From Aminobacter sp. AP02 (GTDB taxonomy: Bacteria; Pseudomonadota; Alphaproteobacteria; Rhizobiales; Rhizobiaceae), in contig NZ_QGGX01000021.1 in assembly GCF_003148805.1 (NCBI RefSeq), positions 1-64,000 on the forward strand: a DNA stretch of 64,000 bases, given 5' to 3'. Shown here piece by piece: positions 45,938-55,403 of the stretch (the first letter of the stretch is position 1; each line of letters opens with the position of its first letter). The notes beneath the pieces were generated by a model. It ran no database searches. It saw only the letters and a list, made by a program, of their open reading frames with translations, and had not been told where the DNA came from. A program made the translations under genes and the position numbers.

Positions 45938-45966
45938 ACTATAATTAGATATTCCTCTAATTAGAG
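45938..45966. promoter_or_regulatory. Operator dyads upstream of the sdpR-sdpI pair
   Basis: CTCTAATTAGAG (45955-45966) is a perfect 12-bp palindrome, and a similar TATAATTAGATA lies at 45940-45951. Both share the core TAATTAG and sit 24-52 bp before the repressor start, where ArsR-type autorepression would act. Confidence 0.6.
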
Positions 45967-46029
45967 TCAAGGCGAAATATGAAGCCAAGCGTAAACGAGC
46001 TGGCGAGAGGTGGCTGAGCGGGATTGTGG

Positions 46030-47307
46030 TCAGGCGACGGGGAAATGCACGGTAAAGGCTGCGCCTTCGCCCAGCTTCGAGCGGATCGACAACCGTGCGC
46101 CGTGCCTGGTCAGGATATGCTTGACGATGGACAACCCCAGTCCCGTACCCTTCTGGGCACGACTGGTTTCAACGTCGGCCCGATAGAAGCGCTCGGTGAC
46201 ACGCGGGATATGCTCGGCAGGAATGCCCGGCCCGAAGTCGCGGACCGTGACCTCGAACTCCGGTTCGCCGCCTTCGCTGGCTCGGTGCATAGTAACCAGA
46301 ACACGCCCGCCCGACTGTCCATATTTGCAGGCGTTTTCGAGCAGGTTCTGAAACACCTGAAACAGCTCGTCGCGGTCGCCATGAACCTCGAACGGGCCGT
46401 CAGCGAAATCGCGCTCGACGACCACGCCTGTCTCGCTGGCGAGCGGAGCGAGCGATGCAATGACCGCCTCGATAGTCTGGCGCAGATCGACGCGCACGCC
46501 CGGCTTCAGATAAGGCTTCATCTCCAGCCGCGACAGCGACAAGAGATCGTCGATCAGTCTTGCCATGCGGCCGGTCTGGTTCTGCATGATCTGCAGGAAC
46601 TGGTCGCGTGCGTTAGGGTCGTTGCGGGCCGGGCCGCGCAACGTTTCGACGAAACCGGCGATCGAGGCAAGCGGCGTGCGCAGTTCGTGGCTGGCGTTGG
46701 CGATGAAGTCGGCACGCATGCGGTCGATGCGACGCGCCTCGCTCTGATCCTTGAAGGCAAGCACAAACAGCCCGGTGCCGCGCCCGACCGCCGAAGCGGT
46801 CACGCGATAGACCCGTTCGAAGGGCACGCGCTCGACATAATCGGTCGCTTGTCCATTTCCTCCACCGCTTAGCACGGCCTCGATCAGGGCCTGCATTTCC
46901 GGCGCCCGGAACTTCAGCAGCAAAGGCAGTTCGGGCCTGATCGCGCCAAAGGCCGTCTCGGCGGCGGCATTTGCGTGCACCACCGTGCCGCCGCGATCGA
47001 AAATGATGAGCGGATCGGCAACCGCCGCGGCCAGCTTTTCGCCCGAAAGCCTGTCGAGCGGCGAGCGTTCGACGCGCGTATTTGCTTCGGCAAGCCGGCG
47101 TGCCGCCGGCGTGCGCGGCGCAACGAGCGCGAACAGGACAAGGGCTGCGATGACCAGCGCCGTAAAGTTCGCGGAAGCCGCACCAAAAAAATGTACAGCA
47201 AGAACGGCTGTGACGGCGGCGGTGAGCATCCAGCGGTTCTGGTAGAGCCGGCCTGCCGTTAGCCTCGCCGTTCGCCGTGCCCTTGTCTGCGTGCTGGTCT
47301 CAGCCAT
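46030..47307 (-). CDS. phoR: Phosphate regulon sensor histidine kinase PhoR
   Basis: The protein has 425 aa from ATG 47307; an open frame extends over 1 kb upstream antisense to ppk2 but is not coding. Two N-terminal membrane helices, then a PAS domain (ADPLIIFDRGGTVVHANAAA), HisKA with FIANASHELRTPLASIAGF, and HATPase with NLLENACKYG and GTGLGLSIVKHIL. This is the PhoR layout of Rhizobiales. No phoB or pstSCAB follow; an SdpR/SdpI pair and phoU do. Confidence 0.87.
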   Translation of the reverse strand: MAETSTQTRARRTARLTAGRLYQNRWMLTAAVTAVLAVHFFGAASANFTALVIAALVLFALVAPRTPAARRLAEANTRVERSPLDRLSGEKLAAAVADPLIIFDRGGTVVHANAAAETAFGAIRPELPLLLKFRAPEMQALIEAVLSGGGNGQATDYVERVPFERVYRVTASAVGRGTGLFVLAFKDQSEARRIDRMRADFIANASHELRTPLASIAGFVETLRGPARNDPNARDQFLQIMQNQTGRMARLIDDLLSLSRLEMKPYLKPGVRVDLRQTIEAVIASLAPLASETGVVVERDFADGPFEVHGDRDELFQVFQNLLENACKYGQSGGRVLVTMHRASEGGEPEFEVTVRDFGPGIPAEHIPRVTERFYRADVETSRAQKGTGLGLSIVKHILTRHGARLSIRSKLGEGAAFTVHFPVA

Positions 47308-47403
47308 ACGATTTTCCGCCGCGACAGCGCCTTCAAGAAGCCTCTGGACCACTCCCAAGCCACCCCATAGCATGACTTGCCGAGCTGGAAAGGTGTCGAA
47401 GTC

Positions 47404-48342
47404 ATGAAAAAAGACAAGGAAAGCAAGAAGGGGAATGCTGCCGAAGCAGCGGCGATGGCCGATGCGGTGCCTACGGCCGGGCCAATCGAGGTCAAGATCG
47501 GCAAGGACATCAGGTCCTTCGACGTCAACGACCCCATCTTGCCGGACTGGATTGACAAGAAGGCGCTGAAGTCGGGAAACTATCCCTATGACGACAAGCT
47601 GCCGCAGAAGGAATACGACGAGACCATCGAGCAGTTGCAGGTCGAACTGGTCAAGCTTCAAGCCTGGCTGCAAGCCACCGGCAAGCGTGTCCTTTCGGTG
47701 TTCGAAGGCCGCGACGCAGCTGGCAAGGGCGGCACGATCTTCGTGCTGCGCCAATATATGAACCCTCGCACGGCGCGCAACGTGGCGCTGACCAAGCCGA
47801 CCGAAACCGAACGCGGCCAGTGGTATTTCCAGCGCTACGTGGCGCAATTCCCTACATCGGGCGAATTCGTGACGTTCGACCGCTCCTGGTACAACCGCGC
47901 CGGCGTCGAGCCGGTGATGGGCTTTTGCACGCCCGAGCAGCACCGTCAGTTCCTCGACGAGACGCCGCAATTCGAAAGGATGATCGTCAACGAGAACGTT
48001 CATTTCTTCAAGTTCTGGCTCGACATTAGCCAGGAAATGCAGCTCAAGCGCTTCCACGACCGGCGCCACAGCCCGCTGAAGAGCTGGAAATTCTCGCCGA
48101 TGGACGTAGCCGGCATCAGCAAGTGGGACGATTACACCAAGGCGATCGAGCTGATGGTTGAAAAGACCCACACCCAGCAAGCGCCATGGATCGTCGTCCA
48201 GGCCAACGACAAGCGGCGCTGCCGTGTCGCGGTGATCAGGCACATCCTGCGGGCATTGCCTTATGAGGGGCGCGACCTCGACAAGGTCGGCCGGCCCGAC
48301 GGCAAGATCATCGCCGAAGGCATGAAGTTCCTGAAGGATTGA
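47404..48342 (+). CDS. ppk2: Polyphosphate kinase 2 family protein
   Basis: The protein has 312 aa from ATG 47404 (GGAAAGG upstream). Walker A in [30 protein letters not shown] (Walker B-like and lid region) and [22 protein letters not shown] are the PPK2 class I signature. The enzyme uses polyphosphate to phosphorylate nucleoside diphosphates, or the reverse. It is divergent from phoR, which fits phosphate storage. The first ~40 residues are Lys/Ala-rich and probably disordered. Confidence 0.92.
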   Translation: MKKDKESKKGNAAEAAAMADAVPTAGPIEVKIGKDIRSFDVNDPILPDWIDKKALKSGNYPYDDKLPQKEYDETIEQLQVELVKLQAWLQATGKRVLSVFEGRDAAGKGGTIFVLRQYMNPRTARNVALTKPTETERGQWYFQRYVAQFPTSGEFVTFDRSWYNRAGVEPVMGFCTPEQHRQFLDETPQFERMIVNENVHFFKFWLDISQEMQLKRFHDRRHSPLKSWKFSPMDVAGISKWDDYTKAIELMVEKTHTQQAPWIVVQANDKRRCRVAVIRHILRALPYEGRDLDKVGRPDGKIIAEGMKFLKD

Positions 48343-48349
48343 CTGGCGC

Positions 48350-50305
48350 TCAAGCCGTCGCCCGGATGGTACGCTTGCGATGCGGCGTCTTTGACCAGTG
48401 GTGCGGACGCCGCCACAGCTCGAACAAGGCGCACCATGCCGCAACCGACAGCATCGTCCAGTAGACCGGGGTAAACAGACAGACCTTCCAGAAGCCGCGC
48501 TTTTCCTTGGGCTTGAGCGCGAGCCGGCCCAGCATCAGGTACGCGCTGTAGCCAAGCAGGATGCTGATCACATCCAGGGCGATCAGTGATGACTGCCAAA
48601 GCCCCATCGGCACGTCGAATGCGATCTGCACGGCCAGTCCGGCAAGCATCGCAATCAATACCAGGTGCAGCAACGACGACAGCACCATGCCTGCGAACAG
48701 GATTTGCGTGACGATGAAGGACATCGTCGGCAATTCGGCAGCGAGTGCGCGGGGCTCGCGCATATGCACCAGCCATGTCTGTATCCAGCCCTTGAACCAG
48801 CGCACGCGCTGGTGATGCCATGACACAAGGTCTTCCGGCGCCTCCTCCCGGGTCGGACAAGTCAGCGTCTCGCAGCGATAGCCATGACGGGCGAGACGCA
48901 GCCCGAGATCCGCATCCTCGGTGACGTTGTAAGGATCCCAGCCTCCGATCTCTTCCAGCACTTCGCGCCGGAAATGGTTGGAGGTGCCACCGAGTGGAAG
49001 CGTGATCCGGTTATGGGCGAGCCAGGGAAGCAGGCCACGAAACAGCGCCGCATACTCGAAGCCAAACATGTTGGCGATCATGTTCGCGCTGCGGTTGGAT
49101 ATCTCAAGCGGCGCCTGCAGGCAGGCAAGATCGCGCCCGGAGCTTTGAAAGCGCTGCCACGCCTCGGCGAGTTGCATCGGGTGCGGGCGATCCTCGGCAT
49201 CGTACAGCACGATCACCTCGCCTCGCGTCAAAGGCAGCGCATAGGCTAGTGCCTTGGGCTTGGTGCGCGGCAGCGACGGCGGCACCAGAACAACCTCGAC
49301 ATAGGAACGCAGCGGATGGGCGGTGATCGCCGCGATGGTCTCGGTGTCGTCTGCCTCGCAGATCAGCTTTATCTCAAGCTTGCTGCGTGGCCATTGCAGC
49401 TTGCTGAGCCCTACCAGCAGGTCTGGCACGACCTCGGACTCCTTGTAGAGCGCCACGAGGACGGAATAGACCGGCAAGTCGGGCGAAAGCGGAAGCGAAA
49501 TCCGCGAAGTTGTCGACGGAGGTATCGAAACCGCCGCAACGGCTCGCAAGGCCGCGCATGCGATGAAAAAGATGACCATGACCAGGTGCGCGACAAACAG
49601 CGCCAACATGGGTCCGGTGGCAAACGCCACGGGCAGCAGCACCGTCAACATGCCGAGGCTGTAGGTCTGCCAGGGCCAGAACACGTCGCGCGCGGAGTGT
49701 TCCGGCTGGCTGTCATGCAGCTTGTTGAGCGCGAGCCGCGTCAGCATGGGCTGCGCGTTCATCAACAATGCCGCCCTGAGCACCGATGGGGCGACGACCT
49801 TGATGCGGCGACCCAGGCCTGGGCTGGCCAGGCAATGCTTCTTCAGCAGGGCCCAGCCTGCCTGATCGGGCGCCACGACACAGGTGTATTGCCCCGGCGC
49901 CTCGCACAGCTTGGCAGACATGGCGCGGCCGCAGCGATCGAACTGCGCCCAGCAGGCCTTCTCGTCCATCAAAAGCCGACCCGGATCGATCGACTTCAGC
50001 CATTCGACACCGATCTCACGCGCCATAGCGGCAAAATATGCCTGCTCGGAAACCAGCCCCGAGACAAGCAACTCAGCCTGGAAGGTCGTGCCATGGAAGA
50101 GCGCGCGGGAACCTAGCCTAAGGCGGTTGGCCTCGGAAATGCCAAGCCTGTCGAGGGCCGACTGCATTTCGGGCACGGACGCCAGTGCCAGCTCATAGGC
50201 GTTGAGGCTGTTGTCGTTCGCTTCTTTGATTGGATGATGCTCGGGGAGCAGATCCTCGGAAAAAGCGGGGCGGATGGTCACGTGACTGGAGTCAAGCGTA
50301 ACCAT
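48350..50305 (-). CDS. Membrane glycosyltransferase GT2 with N-terminal MshEN-like domain
   Basis: The protein has 651 aa from ATG 50305 (a GTG directly precedes it). Residues ~50-110 (LFHGTTFQAELLVSGLVSEQAYFAAMAREIGV) resemble MshEN/GspE N-terminal repeats. Two membrane helices follow, then a processive-type GT-A domain: YSVLVALYKESEVVP, CEADDTET, LYDAEDRPHP, TEDADLGLRL (acceptor base) and HHQRVRWFKGWIQTW (QxxRW), then about five C-terminal helices. The nearest relatives I know are XagB-like exopolysaccharide synthases. The MshEN part could bind cyclic di-GMP. Confidence 0.82.
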   Translation of the reverse strand: MVTLDSSHVTIRPAFSEDLLPEHHPIKEANDNSLNAYELALASVPEMQSALDRLGISEANRLRLGSRALFHGTTFQAELLVSGLVSEQAYFAAMAREIGVEWLKSIDPGRLLMDEKACWAQFDRCGRAMSAKLCEAPGQYTCVVAPDQAGWALLKKHCLASPGLGRRIKVVAPSVLRAALLMNAQPMLTRLALNKLHDSQPEHSARDVFWPWQTYSLGMLTVLLPVAFATGPMLALFVAHLVMVIFFIACAALRAVAAVSIPPSTTSRISLPLSPDLPVYSVLVALYKESEVVPDLLVGLSKLQWPRSKLEIKLICEADDTETIAAITAHPLRSYVEVVLVPPSLPRTKPKALAYALPLTRGEVIVLYDAEDRPHPMQLAEAWQRFQSSGRDLACLQAPLEISNRSANMIANMFGFEYAALFRGLLPWLAHNRITLPLGGTSNHFRREVLEEIGGWDPYNVTEDADLGLRLARHGYRCETLTCPTREEAPEDLVSWHHQRVRWFKGWIQTWLVHMREPRALAAELPTMSFIVTQILFAGMVLSSLLHLVLIAMLAGLAVQIAFDVPMGLWQSSLIALDVISILLGYSAYLMLGRLALKPKEKRGFWKVCLFTPVYWTMLSVAAWCALFELWRRPHHWSKTPHRKRTIRATA

Positions 50306-50691
50306 CACGCACCCACGGCCTGCGAGCCGTAAATTTGGATACTACGACAGTAATCGAACCAAGCCACGCCAGCTGCATTATGCAGCTCGCACGCGAACGT
50401 GCATCCTCCCCAAGGCGACCGGTCCAGTTCCATTGCAACACCCCCAAATGCTGCAATTCCCCGGGGCAATAATGCATATCGCCCTCACTGAGACCATGCC
50501 CCGAATGGGTGAGATATCGGCCAATTGATATAATTTATTATACCCATCCCCGACTTATCCCGCCTTGTCGTGCAAAGCTTCACAATCGCTTTGCCTGATG
50601 GCCATCGCGACGGTAAAGCTTCTGCAAGTTTACGACTTGAATGCCTGTCGCCGCCTTTTTGGCGGCGCGTCCACCGAGGGCCAGAGCAAAC
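50306..50691. other. Intergenic region between two divergent genes
   Basis: This 386-bp gap holds an AT-rich segment at 50524-50546 that suits promoters. A perfect CGCCGCC/GGCGGCG hairpin with a T5 loop lies near 50648-50667 in the leader of the plus-strand binding-protein gene, about 25 bp before its start. I see no conserved RNA or small gene. Confidence 0.4.
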
Positions 50692-51534
50692 ATGAAGCCC
50701 GCACCGCTGATGCTCGCGATCACCATGTCGCTGGCAGCCCTGCTCGGCCCGGCCAAGGCTGCCGAACCGCAGGTGCCGGTGCTATGGGACAGCAAGGAGC
50801 GGCTGCAGAAGCCGGACCTTTCAACACTGCCGCGCTTGCGCTTCTTGACGACGACCGATTTTCCGCCCTTCAACTTCATAGACAAGAGCGGTCGGCTGTC
50901 AGGTTTCCACATCGATCTCGCACGCGCCATCTGCGCTGAACTCGGCATTGCCGAGAAATGCCAGATCCAGGCATTGCCCTGGGCCGAACTCGACGGCGCG
51001 CTGAACTCCGGCGAAGGCGAAGCGCTCATAGCGGGTGTACCGGCAACGGCCGAGACACGCGAAAGATATGCCTTCTCGCGGCCCTATCTGCAGTTCCCCG
51101 CACGCTTCATCATGAAAAAAGCCCAGGCCGTCAGCGAGCCAATCGCCGACAAGCTCATGGGCAAGCGTGTCGGCGTGCTTGCCGGCTCGGCGCATGAGCG
51201 CGTGCTCAGGGATTATTTCGGCAATGTGAAGGTCGTCACCTATTCCAAGTCAGATTGGCTCAATACCGACCTCAAGGACGGCAAGCTCGACGCCGTCTTT
51301 GGCGACGGCATGCGCCTGTCGTTCTGGCTTAGCGGCACTGATGCAGCCGGCTGCTGCCGCTTTGCCGGCGGCCCTTATCTTGCGCCCGAATATCTCGGCA
51401 CCGGCCTGGCGATCGCAACCAAGCCGGACAATGAACCGCTGGCCGCAGCCTTCGACTACGCGCTGCACCAGATCTCGGCCAAGGGTACCTTCGCCGAGCT
51501 CTATCTGCGCTACTTCCCGGTCAGTTTCTTCTGA
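50692..51534 (+). CDS. Periplasmic solute-binding protein, family 3, orphan
   Basis: The protein has 280 aa from ATG 50692; the longer frame starts inside the leader hairpin. Signal peptide ends AKAA before EPQV. FLTTTDFPPFNFIDKSGRLSGFHIDLARAIC and NSGEGEALIAGVPATAETRERYAFSRPY mark the family 3 fold. A Cys pair (AGCCRFAGG) in the second lobe is unusual. It is distant from typical amino-acid binders and no transporter genes are near. It is convergent with the TerB-like gene. Confidence 0.8.
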   Translation: MKPAPLMLAITMSLAALLGPAKAAEPQVPVLWDSKERLQKPDLSTLPRLRFLTTTDFPPFNFIDKSGRLSGFHIDLARAICAELGIAEKCQIQALPWAELDGALNSGEGEALIAGVPATAETRERYAFSRPYLQFPARFIMKKAQAVSEPIADKLMGKRVGVLAGSAHERVLRDYFGNVKVVTYSKSDWLNTDLKDGKLDAVFGDGMRLSFWLSGTDAAGCCRFAGGPYLAPEYLGTGLAIATKPDNEPLAAAFDYALHQISAKGTFAELYLRYFPVSFF

Positions 51535-51539
51535 AACTG

Positions 51540-51953
51540 CTAGGTGAGCGTGCGGTGGCGCGCCTTGGTGGCGCGTTCGATGGCGGCGACCGTCAGGGCA
51601 TCCACGCTCAGGTTCTGACGCATCAGTTGCAGCACGCGCAGCTCCTCCATGCGCATTTCGAGATCGACCGACGCGACTTCGAAAGCAGCGGCATAGGCGG
51701 TTTCGTGCAGTCGCTCTGGGATTACCCTGCGCGCCGTATCCATGATGTCGTCGAGGCCATTGTCGGCGTGCAGCAAAAGCTGGCAATCCTGGGCAACCGA
51801 GATCAGCCGCTTGGCGTCGAAATCCATGAACACCGGCCACGTCCTGACCACCTCGCCGATCCGCGCCAGCTCGACATCGGTCATGTCACGGTCAGAGGCG
51901 GACGTGACGACCATCAGATAAATCAGCGCCTCGTGGGCGGTCGGCAAGGGCAT
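51540..51953 (-). CDS. TerB-family (tellurite resistance-like) protein
   Basis: The protein has 137 aa from ATG 51953; longer starts run into the lysK promoter. All-helical TerB/DjlA-like fold: HEALIYLMVVTSASDRDMTDVELARIGEVVRTWPVFMDFD, then a cluster AFEVASVDLEMRMEELRVLQLMRQNL with acidic metal-binding positions. Such stand-alone TerB proteins are common in Rhizobiales; their function is not known. Confidence 0.8.
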   Translation of the reverse strand: MPLPTAHEALIYLMVVTSASDRDMTDVELARIGEVVRTWPVFMDFDAKRLISVAQDCQLLLHADNGLDDIMDTARRVIPERLHETAYAAAFEVASVDLEMRMEELRVLQLMRQNLSVDALTVAAIERATKARHRTLT

Positions 51954-52108
51954 CGAAGTCTCCAGACAGTTGATTTGCCGCCCGAATTTAGGAACGCGAC
52001 GGCGCCGCCGCAATGAAAAATGGCCGGAATCGTTGACGCCCGAGGCATGCGCGCATAGAGCATGCCGTCTTCGGCGGACATTCCGCCCAACGAAAAAGGG
52101 CTCTCGAC

Positions 52109-53758
52109 ATGACGAGATCAAGCATCACAGATCTCAACTCTGAAATCCTCGCGGCAGCGGCTGAAAGCAAAGCCTGGCCGTTCGAGGAGGCCAAAAAAAT
52201 TGTCGAGCGCTACACAGGCAGGGATTTCCCCGAGACGGTGCTGTTCGAGACCGGCTACGGTCCCTCGGGTCTGCCGCATATCGGCACGTTCGGCGAAGTG
52301 GCGCGCACCACCATGGTGCGCCATGCCTTTCGCGTGCTGACCGAAGACAAGGTCAAGACGAAGCTTCTGTGCTTCTCCGACGACATGGACGGAATGCGCA
52401 AGATCCCCGACAACGTGCCGGACCGCGCCTTCCTGGAGCCACATCTGCACAAGCCGCTGACAGCGGTGCCCAATCCCTTCGGCGGCGATTATGCCAGCTT
52501 CGGCGACCACAACAACGCGATGCTGCGCCGCTTCCTCGACACGTTCGGCTTCGACTACGAGTTCGCCAGCGCCACCGACTACTACAAGTCGGGCAAGTTC
52601 GACGCGATGCTGCTGAAGGCCGCGGAGAAGTACGACGACATCATGAAGGTGATGCTGCCGACGCTGGGCGAAGAGCGACAGGCGACCTATAGCCCGTTCC
52701 TGCCGATTTCACCGAAGAGTGGCCGCGTGCTCTACGTGCCGATGAAGCATGTCGACGCCAAGGCCGGAACCATCACCTTCGACGACGAAGGCACCGAAAC
52801 GACGCTTTCGGTCACCGGCGGCAGGGTCAAGCTGCAGTGGAAGCCGGATTTCGGCATGCGCTGGGCAGCGCTCGGCGTCGATTTCGAGATGTTCGGCAAG
52901 GATCACCAGACCAACGCGATCATCTACGACCGCATCTGCAACATCCTGGGCGGGCGGGCGCCGGAACATTTCGTCTACGAGCTGTTCCTCGACGAGAACG
53001 GCCAGAAGATCTCGAAGTCAAAGGGCAACGGCCTGACCATCGACGAATGGCTGACCTACGCGCCGACCGAAAGCCTCGGGCTCTACATGTACCAGCGGCC
53101 CCGCCAGGCCAAGAAGCTCTATTTCGACGTCATTCCACGGGCGGTGGACGAATATTACACCTTCCTCTCTGCCTACCCCCGTCAGGAGTGGAAAGAGCGC
53201 CTGGGCAATCCGGTCTGGCACATGCACGACGGCAACCCGCCTGCCATCGACATGCCGGTGCCGTTCTCGATGCTGCTCAACCTGGTCAGCGCCTCCAATG
53301 CCCAGAACAAGGACGTCTTGTGGGGCTTCATTTCGCGCCATGCGCCTGGCATCACGCCTGCAACTCATCCCGAGCTCGACAGGCTGACCGGCTATGCGAT
53401 CCGCTATTTCGACGATTTCGTGAAGCCGACGAAAACCTTCCGTGCGGCCGACGAGGTCGAACGCGAAGCGTTGGCAACGCTCGAAAAGACACTCGGCGCC
53501 CTGCCTGCAGGTGCCGACGGCGAAGCGATCCAGAACGCCTCGCTCAACATCGCCCGCCAGATCGAGCGCTACCAGGATCATTCCAAGAAGAGCCCGGAAG
53601 GTGGTCCCGGCGTATCGGGCGCTTTCTTCCAGATGATCTACCAGGTGCTGATCGGCCAGGAACGCGGGCCGCGTTTCGGCTCTTTCGCCGCGCTCTACGG
53701 TATCGAAGAAACGCGCGCGCTGATCCGCAAGGCACTTGAAGGCGAACTGACGGCGTAA
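52109..53758 (+). CDS. lysK: Lysyl-tRNA synthetase, class I
   Basis: The protein has 549 aa. Class I signature sites: [16 protein letters not shown] (HIGH-like) and [14 protein letters not shown] (KMSKS-like), followed by a helical anticodon-binding cage. Alphaproteobacteria such as rhizobia use this archaeal-type enzyme instead of class II LysS. It charges tRNA-Lys. It is transcribed divergently from the TerB-like gene. Confidence 0.94.
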   Translation: MTRSSITDLNSEILAAAAESKAWPFEEAKKIVERYTGRDFPETVLFETGYGPSGLPHIGTFGEVARTTMVRHAFRVLTEDKVKTKLLCFSDDMDGMRKIPDNVPDRAFLEPHLHKPLTAVPNPFGGDYASFGDHNNAMLRRFLDTFGFDYEFASATDYYKSGKFDAMLLKAAEKYDDIMKVMLPTLGEERQATYSPFLPISPKSGRVLYVPMKHVDAKAGTITFDDEGTETTLSVTGGRVKLQWKPDFGMRWAALGVDFEMFGKDHQTNAIIYDRICNILGGRAPEHFVYELFLDENGQKISKSKGNGLTIDEWLTYAPTESLGLYMYQRPRQAKKLYFDVIPRAVDEYYTFLSAYPRQEWKERLGNPVWHMHDGNPPAIDMPVPFSMLLNLVSASNAQNKDVLWGFISRHAPGITPATHPELDRLTGYAIRYFDDFVKPTKTFRAADEVEREALATLEKTLGALPAGADGEAIQNASLNIARQIERYQDHSKKSPEGGPGVSGAFFQMIYQVLIGQERGPRFGSFAALYGIEETRALIRKALEGELTA

Positions 53759-53797
53759 GCCGAGCACCGCGTCCTTCCAGGCTTCCCCAAAACCCTA

Positions 53798-53837
53798 ATG
53801 GCGAGCCTGTCGAACCATGGTTCGATAGGCTCGCCAT
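53798..53837. repeat. 40-bp REP-like palindrome after lysK
   Basis: Two 20-nt arms pair at 19 of 20 positions (the exception is a G-U pair in RNA), centred on CCATGG. The arms contain GAGCCTGTCGAAC, which resembles dispersed REP-type motifs of alphaproteobacteria. It lies 39 bp after lysK and 60 bp from the convergent SNase-like gene, where it could also stop transcription. Confidence 0.75.
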
Positions 53838-53896
53838 GAAGGGGCTGTAGCGGCCCGGATCGCAACAAAGCTGAACTTGCCTCAAAGACGCTTGGG

Positions 53897-54658
53897 CTAT
53901 TGAGCTGGAGCCTCGACCGTCGGCTCGACAGAGGGCAAGCTCGTGCCGTCAGGCGAGAGCGTCATTTCGATCAATTCCGGCGGTGGCCCGTAGATGCCTT
54001 TCTTCTCGGTCTCGGCCTTCTTGCCGATGTCGGCATAGGGTCCGCCTGCATCGGCCTTGGCCCAACCGTTTGCCGCCAGCCACTCGCCAACGTCCTGCTT
54101 GCCGATCCGGCATTTGGCGACAACCTCGCCCTGAGCCGCGTCAGCCGGCACGTCGCAGACCACGGCCCGGCTCCGCAAGAAGCTGCGAAATTCCGTCCGT
54201 GCTCGCGTCCCGCAATTCCATTCCTTGCCTTCGAAAGAGCAAGTTTCGCCAGCATCCAGCCTGGCAACGCCAGATATCGCCACGTGCAGGCCCTTGGCCT
54301 CTATCAGCCCGGAAGCGGAAGCGACCGGATGGAACAGCGTGGTGCCCTCATCTGCCTTCGGCTTCGGCGGCAAGGCGAGGCTGAGGTCGCTCAGTGGAGC
54401 GCGAGGAGCCTCCCGCGACAAGCCTCCCTGCGCCGTCGAAGGCGGCTCGGCAGTATCAGGGACAGTGGCTTCAGGCTCCTGCTGCTCAGTCTGTGATGGA
54501 TCCACCGCAGCGATGCCATCGTCCGTGGGAAGGTCGTCCTCATCGATGGCATCGACTGAGGGTGCTTCAACGGCTGCCAATCTGTGCCCGCCAAAGGTGA
54601 CGAGCAGCGTGGCGATGCCGAACCCGGCGGCAGCGACGGCTATGGCGGCTGGACGCAT
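53897..54658 (-). CDS. SNase-like (thermonuclease homologue) exported protein
   Basis: The protein has 253 aa from ATG 54658. A signal or anchor helix (residues 3-23) is followed by an acidic, Pro-rich linker of about 80 residues, then an SNase-like barrel: ISGVARLDAGETCSFEGKEW, VVCDVPADAAQGEVVAKC, DVGEWLAANGWAKADAGGPY and KKGIYG. I cannot pick out all the catalytic Arg/Glu residues of true nucleases, so it may be non-catalytic. It starts 5 bp after the S24 repressor gene and is probably co-transcribed. Confidence 0.7.
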   Translation of the reverse strand: MRPAAIAVAAAGFGIATLLVTFGGHRLAAVEAPSVDAIDEDDLPTDDGIAAVDPSQTEQQEPEATVPDTAEPPSTAQGGLSREAPRAPLSDLSLALPPKPKADEGTTLFHPVASASGLIEAKGLHVAISGVARLDAGETCSFEGKEWNCGTRARTEFRSFLRSRAVVCDVPADAAQGEVVAKCRIGKQDVGEWLAANGWAKADAGGPYADIGKKAETEKKGIYGPPPELIEMTLSPDGTSLPSVEPTVEAPAQ

Positions 54659-54663
54659 CGGCC

Positions 54664-55314
54664 CTACTGGCTCGCCCAGACGATACGCGCTATCCACTCG
54701 ACCTCGCCGGTGTGGAAGCGCCTGACGGGATGTTCGGGATTGAGCGACACCAATTCGATGATGCCTTGCGTCTGGCGTTCGAGCACCTTTGCCATGACCT
54801 CGCCCGACATCGTCTTGACCACGACACGGTCGCCCTTGCGGACGGCGGCCCCCGGCTCGACGATCAGCACGTCGCCATTGCGGTAGAGCGGCAGCATCGA
54901 GTCGCCCTGAACTTCAAGCGCATAGGAACTGTCGGTTGCGCGTGCCGGAAGCTCGATCAGTTCCCAGCCCTGCCCCGCCGGAAAACCGGCGTCGTCGAAG
55001 AAACCGCCAGCACCAGCCTGGGCGAATCCCAGCAGCGGCACGCCCGTCTGCTGCTCACGCGGCTTGGTCCTGACGGTCGCCTTAGCCGGCTCGACAAAAC
55101 CCAAGAATTCCTCGAGCGAGGAATTGGTCGCCTCGATGATCTTGGCAAGCGACTCGGTCGAGGGCCAGCGTGGTCGGCCGTCGACCGACTGACGCTTGGA
55201 TTTGTTGAACGCGGTCGAGTCGAGCCCTGCCTTCTTGGCGAGGCCCGACGCCGAAAGCGAATAGCGCTCGGCAAGAGCGTCTATCGCGGCCCAGACACGT
55301 TCATGCGAGAGCAT
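54664..55314 (-). CDS. LexA/CI-like repressor (HTH plus S24 peptidase)
   Basis: The protein has 216 aa from ATG 55314 (AAGGAGAG before it). The N-terminal XRE-type helix-turn-helix (YSLSASGLAKKAGLDSTAFNKSKRQS) is followed by a peptidase S24 domain with the Ala-Gly cleavage region QAGAGGF, catalytic Ser in QGDSMLPLY and Lys in RKGDRVVVK. Self-cleaving repressors of this type respond to DNA damage or act as phage-type switches. No phage genes are near. Its downstream partner is the SNase-like protein. Confidence 0.87.
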   Translation of the reverse strand: MLSHERVWAAIDALAERYSLSASGLAKKAGLDSTAFNKSKRQSVDGRPRWPSTESLAKIIEATNSSLEEFLGFVEPAKATVRTKPREQQTGVPLLGFAQAGAGGFFDDAGFPAGQGWELIELPARATDSSYALEVQGDSMLPLYRNGDVLIVEPGAAVRKGDRVVVKTMSGEVMAKVLERQTQGIIELVSLNPEHPVRRFHTGEVEWIARIVWASQ

Positions 55315-55339
55315 GGCGCTCTCCTTGCGAACAGGAAAA

Positions 55340-55356
55340 AATACCTTTTTAGTATT
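55340..55356. promoter_or_regulatory. Candidate operator upstream of the S24 repressor
   Basis: AATAC and GTATT are inverted around a T-rich 7-nt centre, 26-42 bp before the repressor start. The location and symmetry fit self-repression. Confidence 0.4.
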
Positions 55357-55403
55357 AACCACGCCGGCGGCGATTGTCCATACGCGTCTCGCCCGGGCAG
55401 CCG

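Noticed and set aside
47308-48444. Minus-strand extension of phoR over ppk2
   Set aside because: The extra 379 codons are antisense to ppk2 with its Walker A site. PhoR begins at MAETSTQ (47307) with its membrane helices directly behind.
53897-55314. Prophage remnant around the S24 repressor
   Set aside because: No structural, lysis or integration genes are near; both neighbours are housekeeping genes (lysK, fad operon).
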